A DNA stretch of 64,000 nt from a bacterium (GTDB taxonomy: Bacteria; Bacillota_A; Clostridia; Lachnospirales; Lachnospiraceae): contig SFQZ01000005.1 in assembly GCA_004562915.1 (NCBI GenBank), positions 1 to 64,000 on the forward strand, given 5' to 3'. The notes beneath the pieces are model-generated. The model had not been told where the DNA came from and ran no database searches. It saw nothing but the letters and a program-made list of their open reading frames with translations. Of this stretch, positions 1 to 8,811 are shown piece by piece. The translations under genes and the position numbers were made by a program. Numbering within the stretch: position 1 is the first letter of the stretch; each line of letters begins with the position of its first letter.

Positions 1-93
1 GGCGTACGCTGCCGAAAACTAACATATCTGCAATTTTCAAGGTTCCCATGGAGCCATTTTTTTCAGCTCCATTTTTTCATAGGCTACTTTACA

Positions 94-597
94 CTACCGT
101 CCGACGTATTCATCAAGATAGCTGTCATCCACCCATTCGGCAGTATCATCTTCACTGATCGTAACGGATGAGAGGTCTTCCCGAAAAACATATCGCTCTG
201 CCGAATCCCAGAGCCAGATCAGCTCTGTGGTATCGCCGTTTTCATGGATGAAGCTGACCAGTACATCGCTTTCCCCATCGTTGTTCATATCATCAAAGGA
301 AATGGCATTAAAAGCCTGTTCCGCATCAGGAATGTTCATTGGAAAGGAAACACTGTCGAACAAAGTCTGTTCCGCCTCATCACGATAGAAGGCTGCACTT
401 TCAGGACTGATGGTGACCAGTACATCCACGCTTCCCTCATTGTCGTGCGTAATCGTGCCGCTGCCGACTACCACACCACTGTTACGCCAGTCGTCGCCTG
501 TCCCTGCCGTATCCGTATCGGAACTGCCGCAGGCAGAAAGGCTCAAGCATAGGGCAGCTGTCAGCAAAAGGACAAAATATTCTTTTAATTTCTCCAT
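94..597 (-). CDS. Secreted lipoprotein A, FG-GAP/EF-hand-like
   Basis: This 167-aa protein has a type II signal peptide with a clear lipobox (LSAC, Cys about residue 23), so it should be anchored on the outer face of the membrane. The mature part contains an acidic D-x-N-x-D-G-x-S-D loop near residue 105 that resembles a calcium-binding EF-hand/FG-GAP loop. Most of its length matches the N-terminal third of the lipoprotein at 2517-3830 (shared features: W-R-x-x-G-V-V, LFDSV, ENGDTT, a W-x-W-D ending), so the two are paralogs. It is the last gene of a minus-strand lipoprotein series and starts 26 bp after the preceding gene. I do not know its function; the start follows a usable Shine-Dalgarno sequence. 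Confidence 0.8.
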   Translation of the reverse strand: MEKLKEYFVLLLTAALCLSLSACGSSDTDTAGTGDDWRNSGVVVGSGTITHDNEGSVDVLVTISPESAAFYRDEAEQTLFDSVSFPMNIPDAEQAFNAISFDDMNNDGESDVLVSFIHENGDTTELIWLWDSAERYVFREDLSSVTISEDDTAEWVDDSYLDEYVGR

Positions 598-622
598 ATT
601 TGCTATCCTCTCTTTCTCTCAA

Positions 623-1486
623 TCATTCCATCAAGTAGTAAACACCTTCATCTCCCCAAACCAAGACATCATCATCAAATTCAAATACGCGGATGGAAAC
701 GCCATCGTACATTGTGGAATCCGCATAATAGGTGCTTGCTTCATCCGTAGAATAAGTAAAGATACCGCAGTCCATCTCCTCTGCCTCAGCCTCTCCAGAA
801 GCGCGCTGGTAATAGCTCCAGTTACCGTCTCCGTCAATCACAATGTAAGTCTCAGCCGAGAGATCGTCATCGTAGTACCAAACACCCTCAAATTCAGAAA
901 CGTTACGCTGATAGAGTTCAGAATTCCAACTATAGAATTCATCTCCGCCATCATTGGGATAAGATTCATCGTCTTCTGTCAGACGATAATCATTTTCCGG
1001 CTGATCGCCATCGTGATCCCCTCCGCCATCGTCATACCAGATGTACTCCATCCCATCGCCGTAGTGAAAGTAGCCATAGGTGGAAATATAAAGCAGCCCG
1101 CTGTCCTCAAGCGCAAAGCGGCCGCCGGAGCCATCCTGATGGTTATAGGCATAAATACTCTCCCACTCCGGCTCGTACTGAAGATAGCCATCCGCGATCA
1201 CATCGCCGCCGAGATAGAGCGTCCAGTTTCCCTCGGCGTCAATCTCCAGGTAATCATAATCGTTATCCGAGTCGCCCAGCCAGATGCCCTCGAAATCGCT
1301 GAAATCATTTACCGTGTCCTCATTGAGATCGCCGCCAAGGCCCTCATTGGGATCATCCTGGGGCGAAACCGTTTCTTCCATGCTACCCATGTCCGCTGTT
1401 TCCTCTGGCTCCCCTCCGCAGGCTGCAAGCAGCAGAACCATCGCCGACAACAGCATTAAAAAAATAGAGATACGTGTTTTCTTCAT
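623..1486 (-). CDS. Secreted lipoprotein B with two repeated domains
   Basis: This 287-aa protein has a lipoprotein signal peptide (LLAAC). After a low-complexity acidic linker it carries two related domains that each open with F-E-G-(I/V)-W and continue into an acidic strand ending G-N-W (about residues 68 and 195). The same domain type occurs in the lipoprotein at 3853-4932, so B and E form a second paralog pair in the cluster. It is very acidic and rich in Tyr and Trp, which suggests an extracellular beta-rich fold. It lies 12 bp from the upstream gene, consistent with one transcript. No enzymatic motif is visible and the function is unknown. Confidence 0.8.
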   Translation of the reverse strand: MKKTRISIFLMLLSAMVLLLAACGGEPEETADMGSMEETVSPQDDPNEGLGGDLNEDTVNDFSDFEGIWLGDSDNDYDYLEIDAEGNWTLYLGGDVIADGYLQYEPEWESIYAYNHQDGSGGRFALEDSGLLYISTYGYFHYGDGMEYIWYDDGGGDHDGDQPENDYRLTEDDESYPNDGGDEFYSWNSELYQRNVSEFEGVWYYDDDLSAETYIVIDGDGNWSYYQRASGEAEAEEMDCGIFTYSTDEASTYYADSTMYDGVSIRVFEFDDDVLVWGDEGVYYLME

Positions 1487-1498
1487 ATTGTCCTCCCC

Positions 1499-2494
1499 TT
1501 ATTTTTCATCAGACAAGTACAGCTCGTTAAAGATGTCCTGATATATTTCTTCCATATCTTCTGCCGCGTCTATGGTAGAGCAAAAGCCGTACAAGTAGGT
1601 GTAAAGATCCGTATCCATAGCGAAAACAGTCCATTTCCGCGTATCCTCATTCGCTCCGGTGGTGTATTCCACGATATAGACCGGATAAGTAAAATTCGCA
1701 GTAAGGTCGGCATTCTGGGAGGCAGACAGTACTTCATAGAGGTCGGAATCTCCTAAATTCAGAGCGCAGCCTACCAGATAGTTTTCCAGCTCTTTTCCGT
1801 CCGTGTCCGCATCCTTCACAAAGACTGTATTCACGATTATGGTCAGACCATCCTCGGTAACATCTTCATAGTAATATGTGCCGTCTTCATAGTTTTCGGT
1901 CTCAAGATTCTCCATATTGGTAAATGGAAGCCCTCCGCCCATCAAAACCGGGACAGTCCCTCTGTCTCCGGCATCACTTTCCGGGATCGGGTCTCCGCTC
2001 TCATTTTCTTCCTCTGGAATCAGATCGCCGCGCCCATCGTCCTGATGCTCATAGAACTCCATAATCTTCTGATCGTACTCCGCCGCATCATATCCGGTAT
2101 CCATGAACATGGAGACGCTGATGTCCGGCGGCGCAAGGATTAAATAGTCGCCGTTTTCAAAGAATGTGGGATTTTGCGGATCGTAGTCCGGATTGACCGG
2201 CTCGCCGTCTTCACCGTAGAACTGAATGTTGAAGCCCTCATTTGTCAGCTCCACTTCGGTGAACTCGCCCAAGTCAATATCCGCACTATCTCCCTCCTTC
2301 AGAGTTGTTTCAATGCGGTTATCTCCCCAGTCCTCGTCCGATGCCAGACTGATGCGAATATCTGAAATCGGGTAGGTCGTGCGGTTTACCACAGTAATCT
2401 GCATGGGCCATTTCTTTTCTCCACAGCCCGCAAGCAAAATCAGACTCAGGAGCGTGAGCGCCAATAGGCTTAAGAAACTTTTTTTGTTTTTCAT
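1499..2494 (-). CDS. Secreted lipoprotein C
   Basis: The 331-aa protein starts at the ATG at 2494, which is preceded by a near-perfect AAGGAGG and directly followed by the signal peptide; a longer frame to 2578 lacks this and overlaps the neighbour. The lipobox is LLAGC. The first mature domain (about residues 25-100) resembles a small Ig-like domain describing an interaction with W-P-M-Q-I-T-V-V-N-R-T. The second half (from about residue 180) has alternating beta strands and ends in a short helix. An acidic linker separates the two. No homologous partner is seen among the neighbouring lipoproteins. The function is unknown. Confidence 0.75.
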   Translation of the reverse strand: MKNKKSFLSLLALTLLSLILLAGCGEKKWPMQITVVNRTTYPISDIRISLASDEDWGDNRIETTLKEGDSADIDLGEFTEVELTNEGFNIQFYGEDGEPVNPDYDPQNPTFFENGDYLILAPPDISVSMFMDTGYDAAEYDQKIMEFYEHQDDGRGDLIPEEENESGDPIPESDAGDRGTVPVLMGGGLPFTNMENLETENYEDGTYYYEDVTEDGLTIIVNTVFVKDADTDGKELENYLVGCALNLGDSDLYEVLSASQNADLTANFTYPVYIVEYTTGANEDTRKWTVFAMDTDLYTYLYGFCSTIDAAEDMEEIYQDIFNELYLSDEK

Positions 2495-2516
2495 GTCGTC
2501 CTCCTTTTCCTTTCCA

Positions 2517-3830
2517 TCATTGATTGCTGCCCCAGTTTTCATCCAGCCAGTTATCCCCCCAAACGGATACGGGGTCATAGCGATCCTCTTTCCAGTCGGA
2601 CGCGAACGGTTTGTTGGTTCTGTTGTATGCCCGTCCGTCCTCGCTCAGTGTATAACCGCTTGGCAGGGCAAAATACTGTATGCCATCGCAATACCACAGG
2701 CGGCCATCCGTTTCACCGAAAGAGGCATTCTCCAAATCGGCATACGTCTCCACGTCGCCGTTGCGGTAGAATACGCCGGTGCCGCGGCTGCCGGGTGCGC
2801 GGGGCGCGTTGCCGTCTGCAAACAGCACAAGGGCATTGCCAGCGGCGCTGAGACATGGATAAAGAATTTCATCGCCCGTTATATACGGTCCGCAGCCACC
2901 AGCTTTGTCATACAGCGGTCCGCTGCTGAGGACGCGGCTATCATCCGAACATTCAATCACGCGCATCCGTTCTGTGTTGAATGCGTAGGTTTTGCCCAGT
3001 GCATTCTGCCATGTACCGTTAAGCAGGCTTATATCAAATGGCGTCATCTCCACCGATGACGGCTCAAAGTGCAGACCGTTCATTTCGCCCCATTCTGTAC
3101 CATCCTCTCCGTTGACATGACGAAGCATGAAACCGTCGTTCTCACGGACGAGGTAGTAGTAGTGGTCGGTGTAAATGTCACAGAACTGGAGGCCCAGACC
3201 GCCCTCGTCCTGAAACAGCGTACCCGTTCCCGTGCGGCCGTACCATGTGCGGTAAGTATAATTGTCGGTGTCCAGGCATAATAGCAGCTGACTGCCATCC
3301 TCCCCCTGCCAGCAGGTGCGGTCCGCCTCAAAATCCTCACCAGTCAGAGTATTCCAGGAAAGATACGAATCGCCGTCCGGCATGGCAGAAGATTCTTCCG
3401 GTTGGAACACATAACCTTCTGCATCCGCATCCCAGAACCAGACCAGCCGCGTAGTGTCACCGTTTTCCTCGAATATCATGGTCACATCGCTGTTGCCGTC
3501 ATCATTGCGGTCGGAAAAGTCGATGCTTTGATAGCTTTCCCACGGATCGCCTTGAATCGCCACGGGATAATCCACAGAATCAAACAGTACCTGATTCTCC
3601 GATTCATAATAGAATGTGGCATCCTCTGCATGGACGCACACCAACACAGCAATGTCCTCGCCGCTGCGGGTGATGATACCGCTGTCACGAACAACACCGG
3701 TCACGCGCCAGTCATTGCCAACTACCTCATCAGAGGGCTGCTCATCCTCCGCAATATTGCCGCAGGCCACCAGCCCAAGGCACAATACCAGCGCCAGAAG
3801 CGGCGTCAAGAGCTTGCTTCCTTTCTGCAT
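2517..3830 (-). CDS. Secreted lipoprotein D, FG-GAP-like N-terminal domain
   Basis: This 437-aa lipoprotein (lipobox LVAC) is the largest of the cluster. Residues about 35-150 are homologous to the whole of lipoprotein A at 94-597, including the D-x-N-D-D-G-x-S-D calcium-type loop and ENGDTT. The rest adds two further beta-rich segments absent from A, each containing short runs such as L-N-G-T-W-Q-N. A is therefore either a shortened duplicate of D, or D is an extended form. The start is preceded by an AGGAGAGA-type ribosome site, and the gene lies 22 bp from both neighbours. The role is unknown; surface sensing or binding is an inference from location only. Confidence 0.78.
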   Translation of the reverse strand: MQKGSKLLTPLLALVLCLGLVACGNIAEDEQPSDEVVGNDWRVTGVVRDSGIITRSGEDIAVLVCVHAEDATFYYESENQVLFDSVDYPVAIQGDPWESYQSIDFSDRNDDGNSDVTMIFEENGDTTRLVWFWDADAEGYVFQPEESSAMPDGDSYLSWNTLTGEDFEADRTCWQGEDGSQLLLCLDTDNYTYRTWYGRTGTGTLFQDEGGLGLQFCDIYTDHYYYLVRENDGFMLRHVNGEDGTEWGEMNGLHFEPSSVEMTPFDISLLNGTWQNALGKTYAFNTERMRVIECSDDSRVLSSGPLYDKAGGCGPYITGDEILYPCLSAAGNALVLFADGNAPRAPGSRGTGVFYRNGDVETYADLENASFGETDGRLWYCDGIQYFALPSGYTLSEDGRAYNRTNKPFASDWKEDRYDPVSVWGDNWLDENWGSNQ

Positions 3831-3852
3831 AGGTCTCTCCTTTCCCGGCCAC

Positions 3853-4932
3853 TCAGTTCAGATCAGTCCGTGACGCCTCAGGAATATCAGCTTCCATCAC
3901 AGGGGCGTAGGTCACGTCAGCATCCTCATCATAAAGACTGCCGTTCTGAAGGACAAATGTTCCCACATAACCGTAATCCGTCATATAGAGCACAATTTCA
4001 TCTTCTTCTGCAACTGTGCTGCCTCGGTTAATAATCTCGCCGCTTTCCTCTACCGTGTCCCAACTGCCGTCGCCGTAGACCCTGAGCCAATAGTCCTCTC
4101 CATCAGACCAGTAACCCACATATTGCGCCATGATCTCCCCGCTACTCTTGATCGTCTGAGGAAGCAAATAGACATCATTCTCGCCGCCCCACCAGATGGC
4201 CTCCTTATCCAAATCAGTACCCACGTCATAAATTACATCCTCAAACTGCTGAGAGTGAGCATAGTATGTATCTGTATTGACGGGGTCCTGCTCCAAATAA
4301 CCGAAGTCTGTCATGGCGGGATCGTCATTACCGTCAAGGCGCTCAGTCAGCGTCCAGCTGCCTTGTACGTCAATCTCAAGACTGCTGATTGCATTCACAT
4401 CGCCGTCCAGATACCAGACACCGGCAATGTCTGAAAACTCACCATTACCGGTTTCCGTATCGGCTGCCCAGCCGGGAACCGTGCCTTCAGGAACAAAGAC
4501 ACAGGAGTTTCCGTCAAGATCGAATTCAATGTGCAGCGCGTCATAGGAATCAAACCAGCACATATAGCCGCAGCCGTCATATTCGTTGCAGGCATAGACA
4601 TAATTTTCGTACTGCGGACGAATCTGGAGAAAACCGCAGTAGGCCAGCTCACCGTCAACATACAGCTCAAAGCGTGGTTCGCCGTCCTCGTTCAACTCTG
4701 CGATCAATTTCTGTTCAGGCTCTCCCTCATTGACAACGCCATCCCAAATGCCAAGATAGCTGGTATAATCTGTATTATCGTATGCTTCTTTGAGCATACC
4801 TTCAATCCTGGTGGGCGTAATACCAGTATCGTTACCGCTGTCTCCACTGTCACCGTTGCCACAAGCGGTCAGGCTTAGGCACAAGGACAGAACCAAAACA
4901 AGGACAAATCGCTTTCTTATGATTCTTTTCAT
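3853..4932 (-). CDS. Secreted lipoprotein E with three repeated domains
   Basis: The 359-aa protein has an Arg/Lys-rich N terminus, a hydrophobic core and a lipobox (LTAC). Three consecutive domains follow, beginning near Y-L-G-I-W-D, A-G-V-W-Y-L-D and V-G-Y-W-S-D, each with an acidic strand leading to a G-x-W or similar turn. The two-domain lipoprotein B (623-1486) is its nearest relative in the window. The repeat number differs between the two paralogs, a pattern expected from duplication within a cluster. It is probably co-transcribed with its minus-strand neighbours. No catalytic residues can be recognised and the function is not known. Confidence 0.78.
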   Translation of the reverse strand: MKRIIRKRFVLVLVLSLCLSLTACGNGDSGDSGNDTGITPTRIEGMLKEAYDNTDYTSYLGIWDGVVNEGEPEQKLIAELNEDGEPRFELYVDGELAYCGFLQIRPQYENYVYACNEYDGCGYMCWFDSYDALHIEFDLDGNSCVFVPEGTVPGWAADTETGNGEFSDIAGVWYLDGDVNAISSLEIDVQGSWTLTERLDGNDDPAMTDFGYLEQDPVNTDTYYAHSQQFEDVIYDVGTDLDKEAIWWGGENDVYLLPQTIKSSGEIMAQYVGYWSDGEDYWLRVYGDGSWDTVEESGEIINRGSTVAEEDEIVLYMTDYGYVGTFVLQNGSLYDEDADVTYAPVMEADIPEASRTDLN

Positions 4933-4961
4933 TGTTATTTTCTCCTTCCCCAGATGAACTG

Positions 4962-5201
4962 TTAATGTTCCTGTTCTGCCATTGCCAAAATTTCATCGTG
5001 ACTCAATTCCACATTTCCGAAACGAATAAAAATACCGTTCGTTACAACGCTATTCCATGTCTGCAAATCAGCCAGAGAATGAAAGCGAAATTTGTCCAGA
5101 TAAGGCTTCATATCCAGGAGCAAACGACTGCCGGAGACAAAGTCAACTTGTAAAATATACTGGCTTAGTGGCTTTACTTCTGAAATATATCTTCGTTCCA
5201 T
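4962..5201 (-). CDS. DUF2442 family protein
   Basis: The 79-aa product starts at the ATG at 5201, placed 6-7 nt after AAAGGAGG; an upstream in-frame ATG at 5249 would overlap the next gene and has no such signal. The sequence has the DUF2442 pattern: an opening that ends in V-x-P-L, the strand Y-I-L-Q-V-D-F, then G-x-R-L-L-L-D and a C-terminal segment on gene-product acidic residues with E-L-S-H-D. Known DUF2442 proteins are small and often sit near toxin-antitoxin-like DUF4160 genes; no such partner is present here. It is the only non-secreted product in the lipoprotein series. Its job here is unknown. Confidence 0.72.
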   Translation of the reverse strand: MERRYISEVKPLSQYILQVDFVSGSRLLLDMKPYLDKFRFHSLADLQTWNSVVTNGIFIRFGNVELSHDEILAMAEQEH

Positions 5202-5233
5202 ATAGTTTCCTCCTTTAACCACAGGGATGCCTT

Positions 5234-5749
5234 TCAGCGCTCCCTCCAAAAATATTCTGTTGTGTCTCCCTCGAAACAGATTTTGCTGTAGCTCATATCC
5301 AATCCTCTGGAAGTTGTGTACTGAAATGTCTGCCCGCTCTGAAGACGGCGCTTATTTCCTAACTTGAGTACAATGCCATCCGGGTCTCCCACTTGAACAT
5401 CCCCCTGCTCCGGGTCAAATTCATACCAGTAAATGGTATCTCTCTGAACCATAAAGTAGAGGGAGCTGCTCCTATCCCCGTCAGGACACCAATATCCCTC
5501 GGCGACTGTATTGTCGTTATCATCGGAAGAGATGATTTCATGTTCCTGTGTGCGCATATCCTCAATGGAGTCATAACCCAGTTGCTCCGCCGGATTATCA
5601 TCGGTGAAGTCATAGTCGGTGTCCTCAATCACACCGGGGGTATAGTAATCTTCGCTTTCACCTTTACTGCTGCCCACTCCGCAGGCGGCAAGGCTAAGGC
5701 ATATGACCAGCGCCAGCAGAAAAACCGTACATTTTTTCCAACCCTTCAT
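5234..5749 (-). CDS. Secreted lipoprotein F
   Basis: This 171-aa product has a signal peptide with lipobox LAAC (Cys near residue 23). The mature chain is acidic, with a Ser/Asp-rich linker and then a compact beta-rich part from about residue 90. It shows no obvious repeat of the domains in its neighbours. It is the first gene downstream of the strong terminator at 5777-5807, so it either has its own promoter between 5750 and 5776, where only about 25 bp are available, or depends on read-through from the regulator gene. This arrangement hints at attenuation. The function is unknown. Confidence 0.72.
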   Translation of the reverse strand: MKGWKKCTVFLLALVICLSLAACGVGSSKGESEDYYTPGVIEDTDYDFTDDNPAEQLGYDSIEDMRTQEHEIISSDDNDNTVAEGYWCPDGDRSSSLYFMVQRDTIYWYEFDPEQGDVQVGDPDGIVLKLGNKRRLQSGQTFQYTTSRGLDMSYSKICFEGDTTEYFWRER

Positions 5750-5776
5750 TTTCTCGCTCCTCCTAAGTCAATAAAA

Positions 5777-5807
5777 AATCCACCGTACAAATATTGTACG
5801 GTGGATT
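5777..5807 (-). terminator. Strong palindromic terminator after the LuxR gene
   Basis: A near-perfect palindrome (arms AATCCACCGTACAA and TTGTACGGTGGATT with a 2-3 nt centre) is followed on the minus strand by a run of six T. It starts 26 bp after the stop codon of the MalT-like gene and sits just before lipoprotein F, so it separates regulator from lipoprotein genes. Confidence 0.8.
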
Positions 5808-5832
5808 AAAAAAGATAACCATTAACCAAAGG

Positions 5833-8331
5833 TTAGGGGTTGGCATTCAGCATGGATAAAATCTGCTGCCGCTTCGTCCGGGAATCCCCATCTATATTAA
5901 GTTTAGAATAAATCTGATTGATATATTGCTTAATACTGCCTTCGGACAGGAACAGTCTTTCCGCAATTTCGCGGTTACTCAGGCGCTCTTTCATCAGACC
6001 CAAGATCTCATATTCCCGTTCGGTCAGCACAGCAAATGCCGCCGGGCGAGTAGTTTGTTCATACAAATGCCTTTGCCGCAGCTCATACTCCTTTCCAAGC
6101 TGTACGATACGCCGAATGAAGGTTTTGTACTGCCCCATACCGTTTTCCAACAGCCTTTTCAGATAATGGTAATTCTCCACAAAGGGCAGCAGAAAATCAT
6201 CTGACAGCGCATCCTTTAGCGCCCGTTCCAGCAACGCATGCGCTTCCGGTTCCTTCCCAAGCATTTCATAGGCCGCCGCAGTTTGGATACGCAAATGGAG
6301 CGCAACCAATGCGTAGTGCAGTCCCTCGCACATGGAAAGCACTCCCTCGCTGCGTCCAATTACTTTCGCATAAGCGCCCTGTGCCAAATAGACCTGGTTT
6401 TCGATCATCTCCATCATAGGCTTGCCAGGTGCAAGAATATTGATCACAGAAAGCTGATGTGCACGGAAAATCTCCGGAATCTTTTTTTCCTCTCGTTGCA
6501 GCGCGTAATAGTAGGCGCAGGAGGCACCCCAAATATTGACCCATGCCGAGTTGTGATACTTAAGTATCGCTTGATAGCGTTGTTCAAACGTATATCTCCG
6601 CTCAATATCCGCGCAGAGGGAAAGGCGCTGTGACAGGAAATCGCAGCAAAGCGCCATATTTTCCTGACCATTATCCTGAATTTGTGCATAAGCGCTTTCC
6701 AATTCAATATGTGCATCTGCAAATCGTCCCTGCATAAATGACGCTTCTGCCCGCATGATTTTTTCTGCTCCTTGCCCATGCCCATTTGTGATCTTATAGT
6801 AATGGGGCATACATTCATCCATTTCCGCCAATTCTTTGAAAAGCGCACCCGGCTCACGGTGGAACATCATGAGCACGGACGGAGAACCGAATGTCCAGCC
6901 GCCGCTTTTATGAATGCTGATGGCCGGGCGTGACATCTGCGCGCTGGCGCTTCGGTGCAGACGGCTCATGGCACTGATGTCGTTATAACAAAGGAAACTC
7001 ATAATGAGATCACATTCGCCCAGCAGGTCGCCGCGCTCACTCTGCGGCATTTCCGGGTGTTCCTCAAGAGCGGACATCAAGAGAGATTTCATTTCCAGCA
7101 TCTTGGGAATCAATCGCCAGTTGAACATGCTGCGCATCAGTACCAGAATTGCCAGAGGATGCTCCTTCAGCACAGAACCAGGACATTCGGCTATCGCAGC
7201 CAGCACTTCCGATGGGTTCAGAGAGGCCAGCAGGATGCCCGCATCGTTTTGAATCACCCGCATCAGTGCATTGTAATTTTCGCTTCTTCGGTAAGCGGAT
7301 ATTGCATGAAGATACTGCCGGTGTTCTTCATACCACCGTCCGAACCTGTCAAGATATGCCGACTGCTTTTCACCAGGCAGCGTCAGAAAGGTACGCTCCG
7401 CACATTCTTTCATCATGTGGTGAAAGCGGAAAGTCCCGCTGTCCGGCAGACGTTTTACAAAGGCATTTTGCTCTGTCAATGTAGTCAGTATTCCTTCTAC
7501 ATCGGAATTTTCTGTAACAGCACATGCCATCTCTATGGTAAATTCATCCGCGAGTCCCATGACCGACAAAAACTCCCGCTGCTCTTGGGGAAGAGGATCA
7601 ATCATGGCTTCGGTAAACATGGTGTAAATATCAGAATTTCGGTCGGGCAGCCTACCCTGTTCAGAGAGTGTCCGCAGATTCAGGTATATTGCAGAGAACC
7701 ATCCCTCACTGGAATAAAGCAGCGTTTCGACCTGATCTTCCGTAAGTTCCGTTCCGCACCGATGGGCGTAAATGGAAAGCTCTGTATGATTCAGCCGAAG
7801 CTGCTCTAAACCAATCTGATAAACCTTTCCGCCCAATCGAACGCTCTGTGCAGCAGGCAAAAAACGGTCACGGCTGGCAACAATCAGATGTACATTTTCC
7901 GGAAGACGGTTGGCAAGAGTACAAAGGAAGCTGGCAGCCCGGCCATCTGTAAGCAGGTGAAAGTCGTCAATGAAAACATAGCAGGGCTGCTTTCCCGCCA
8001 ATTCATGACATAAATCATCGGTCAGCATGCTGCCGCTGGCCGTATCGGTAGGGCAGGGATAATCACGCAGAAAATCCAGCCCGATGTGCGTAAAAGCGTC
8101 CTGTACGCTTCTCCAGAAAATGGCGAGGTTATCCGAATATACACTGATACGGACGACCAACGCATCCTCTGTTTTTGCGCGTTCCTCCAGATACCAGTTT
8201 ACTGCCGTTGTTTTTCCGTATCCCATAGGGGCAACAACCGTTGTCAGTACACAGCGGGAGATGGGGCGCAGGCATTCCTGGAGCCGCTCTGATATGTAGA
8301 TTGAGTTTAAGTTCCATTTTCGTCTGGGCAT
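5833..8331 (-). CDS. MalT-type LuxR family transcriptional regulator
   Basis: The 832-aa product starts at the ATG at 8331 (MPRRKWNLN), 7 nt after GAGGT; the frame is open further upstream but that part overlaps a separate HTH gene and reads unlike protein. Residues about 25-45 form a P-loop (APMGYGKTT) of the STAND ATPase type, followed by a Walker B-like FIDDFHLL near residue 125. A long helical TPR-like arm follows, and the last 65 residues form a LuxR HTH (LTEREYEILGLM, NREIAERLFLSEGSIKQY). This is the layout of MalT-like regulators that bind an inducer on the arm and activate nearby promoters. The neighbouring lipoprotein genes are the likely targets; this is inferred from position. Confidence 0.85.
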   Translation of the reverse strand: MPRRKWNLNSIYISERLQECLRPISRCVLTTVVAPMGYGKTTAVNWYLEERAKTEDALVVRISVYSDNLAIFWRSVQDAFTHIGLDFLRDYPCPTDTASGSMLTDDLCHELAGKQPCYVFIDDFHLLTDGRAASFLCTLANRLPENVHLIVASRDRFLPAAQSVRLGGKVYQIGLEQLRLNHTELSIYAHRCGTELTEDQVETLLYSSEGWFSAIYLNLRTLSEQGRLPDRNSDIYTMFTEAMIDPLPQEQREFLSVMGLADEFTIEMACAVTENSDVEGILTTLTEQNAFVKRLPDSGTFRFHHMMKECAERTFLTLPGEKQSAYLDRFGRWYEEHRQYLHAISAYRRSENYNALMRVIQNDAGILLASLNPSEVLAAIAECPGSVLKEHPLAILVLMRSMFNWRLIPKMLEMKSLLMSALEEHPEMPQSERGDLLGECDLIMSFLCYNDISAMSRLHRSASAQMSRPAISIHKSGGWTFGSPSVLMMFHREPGALFKELAEMDECMPHYYKITNGHGQGAEKIMRAEASFMQGRFADAHIELESAYAQIQDNGQENMALCCDFLSQRLSLCADIERRYTFEQRYQAILKYHNSAWVNIWGASCAYYYALQREEKKIPEIFRAHQLSVINILAPGKPMMEMIENQVYLAQGAYAKVIGRSEGVLSMCEGLHYALVALHLRIQTAAAYEMLGKEPEAHALLERALKDALSDDFLLPFVENYHYLKRLLENGMGQYKTFIRRIVQLGKEYELRQRHLYEQTTRPAAFAVLTEREYEILGLMKERLSNREIAERLFLSEGSIKQYINQIYSKLNIDGDSRTKRQQILSMLNANP

Positions 8332-8537
8332 CGTGTGTACCTCATCTTCATTTGATTTGAATTGATTTTGCGTGGGGCAGCAGGCTTTTTTGCATTCTCC
8401 GGAATTGCCCATGAGCGCCCGAAACGGGATGCTCCTGGGATGCGTCCCTCGGTGCAGTATTGATTGACCCGACGTTCTGATACATTCCAACGATAGGAAG
8501 CCTCCCGTATGGAAATGTAGCCCTTGATTCCCGCCAT
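8307..8537 (-). CDS. Small helix-turn-helix DNA-binding protein
   Basis: The 76-aa protein contains a MerR/excisionase-like winged HTH: Y-I-S-I-R-E-A-S-Y-R-W-N-V-S-E-R-R-V-N-Q-Y-C followed by G-R-I-P-G-A, then R-x-W-A-I-P. This pattern is typical of DNA-binding excisionase-family (HTH_17) proteins, and the W-x-I-P ending is usual for those reading a specific site. Its 3' end overlaps the start of the MalT-like gene by 25 bp, which indicates translational coupling. It could regulate this operon or act on the excision of the remnant element; the sequence alone does not distinguish these. Confidence 0.72.
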   Translation of the reverse strand: MAGIKGYISIREASYRWNVSERRVNQYCTEGRIPGASRFGRSWAIPENAKKPAAPRKINSNQMKMRYTRCPDENGT

Positions 8538-8811
8538 TTTCTACCTCCGCACAGCCATAAATCAACAAAATACATTATATACGAATATCAGAAGAAAAAC
8601 AAGGTACCCCAAAAGACGCGCTGGAAAAAGATTGTCGGGATAATACCGGCAAGCAATGCCTGTGCTAATACACACAGGCCCACAGAGAAGAAAATCCCTT
8701 TGTGATTTTCCTCTCTGCTTGCTTGTTGAGGGCAGCGCCCCCAAGCCCCTTTGAACACAGAATTTCATTCTGTGGCTGCGCGTTCTGCGAACGCTTTTGA
8801 CCATGACCGGC
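8538..8811. other. Gene-free stretch with hairpins behind the relaxase gene
   Basis: This 274-bp stretch has no convincing gene; a 94-codon minus-strand frame here has no ribosome site and a scrambled composition. It contains three visible inverted repeats: a pair of CAGAG-AGGAAAATC/GATTTTCTTCTCTG arms around 8675-8720, CACAGAA/TTCTGTG near 8755-8775, and a GC-rich GGGCAGCGCCC element near 8731. These are the kind of elements seen next to mobilization genes in conjugative elements of Clostridia, but no nick site can be assigned. Confidence 0.45.

Noticed and set aside
410..1459. Long plus-strand frame of 349 codons opposite the lipoproteins
   Set aside because: It is antisense to two well-supported lipoprotein genes with signal peptides and ribosome sites, and its sequence is a hydrophobic artefact of their acidic codons.
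6955..7809. 284-codon plus-strand frame
   Set aside because: It is antisense to the MalT-like regulator and has no ribosome site or recognisable domain.
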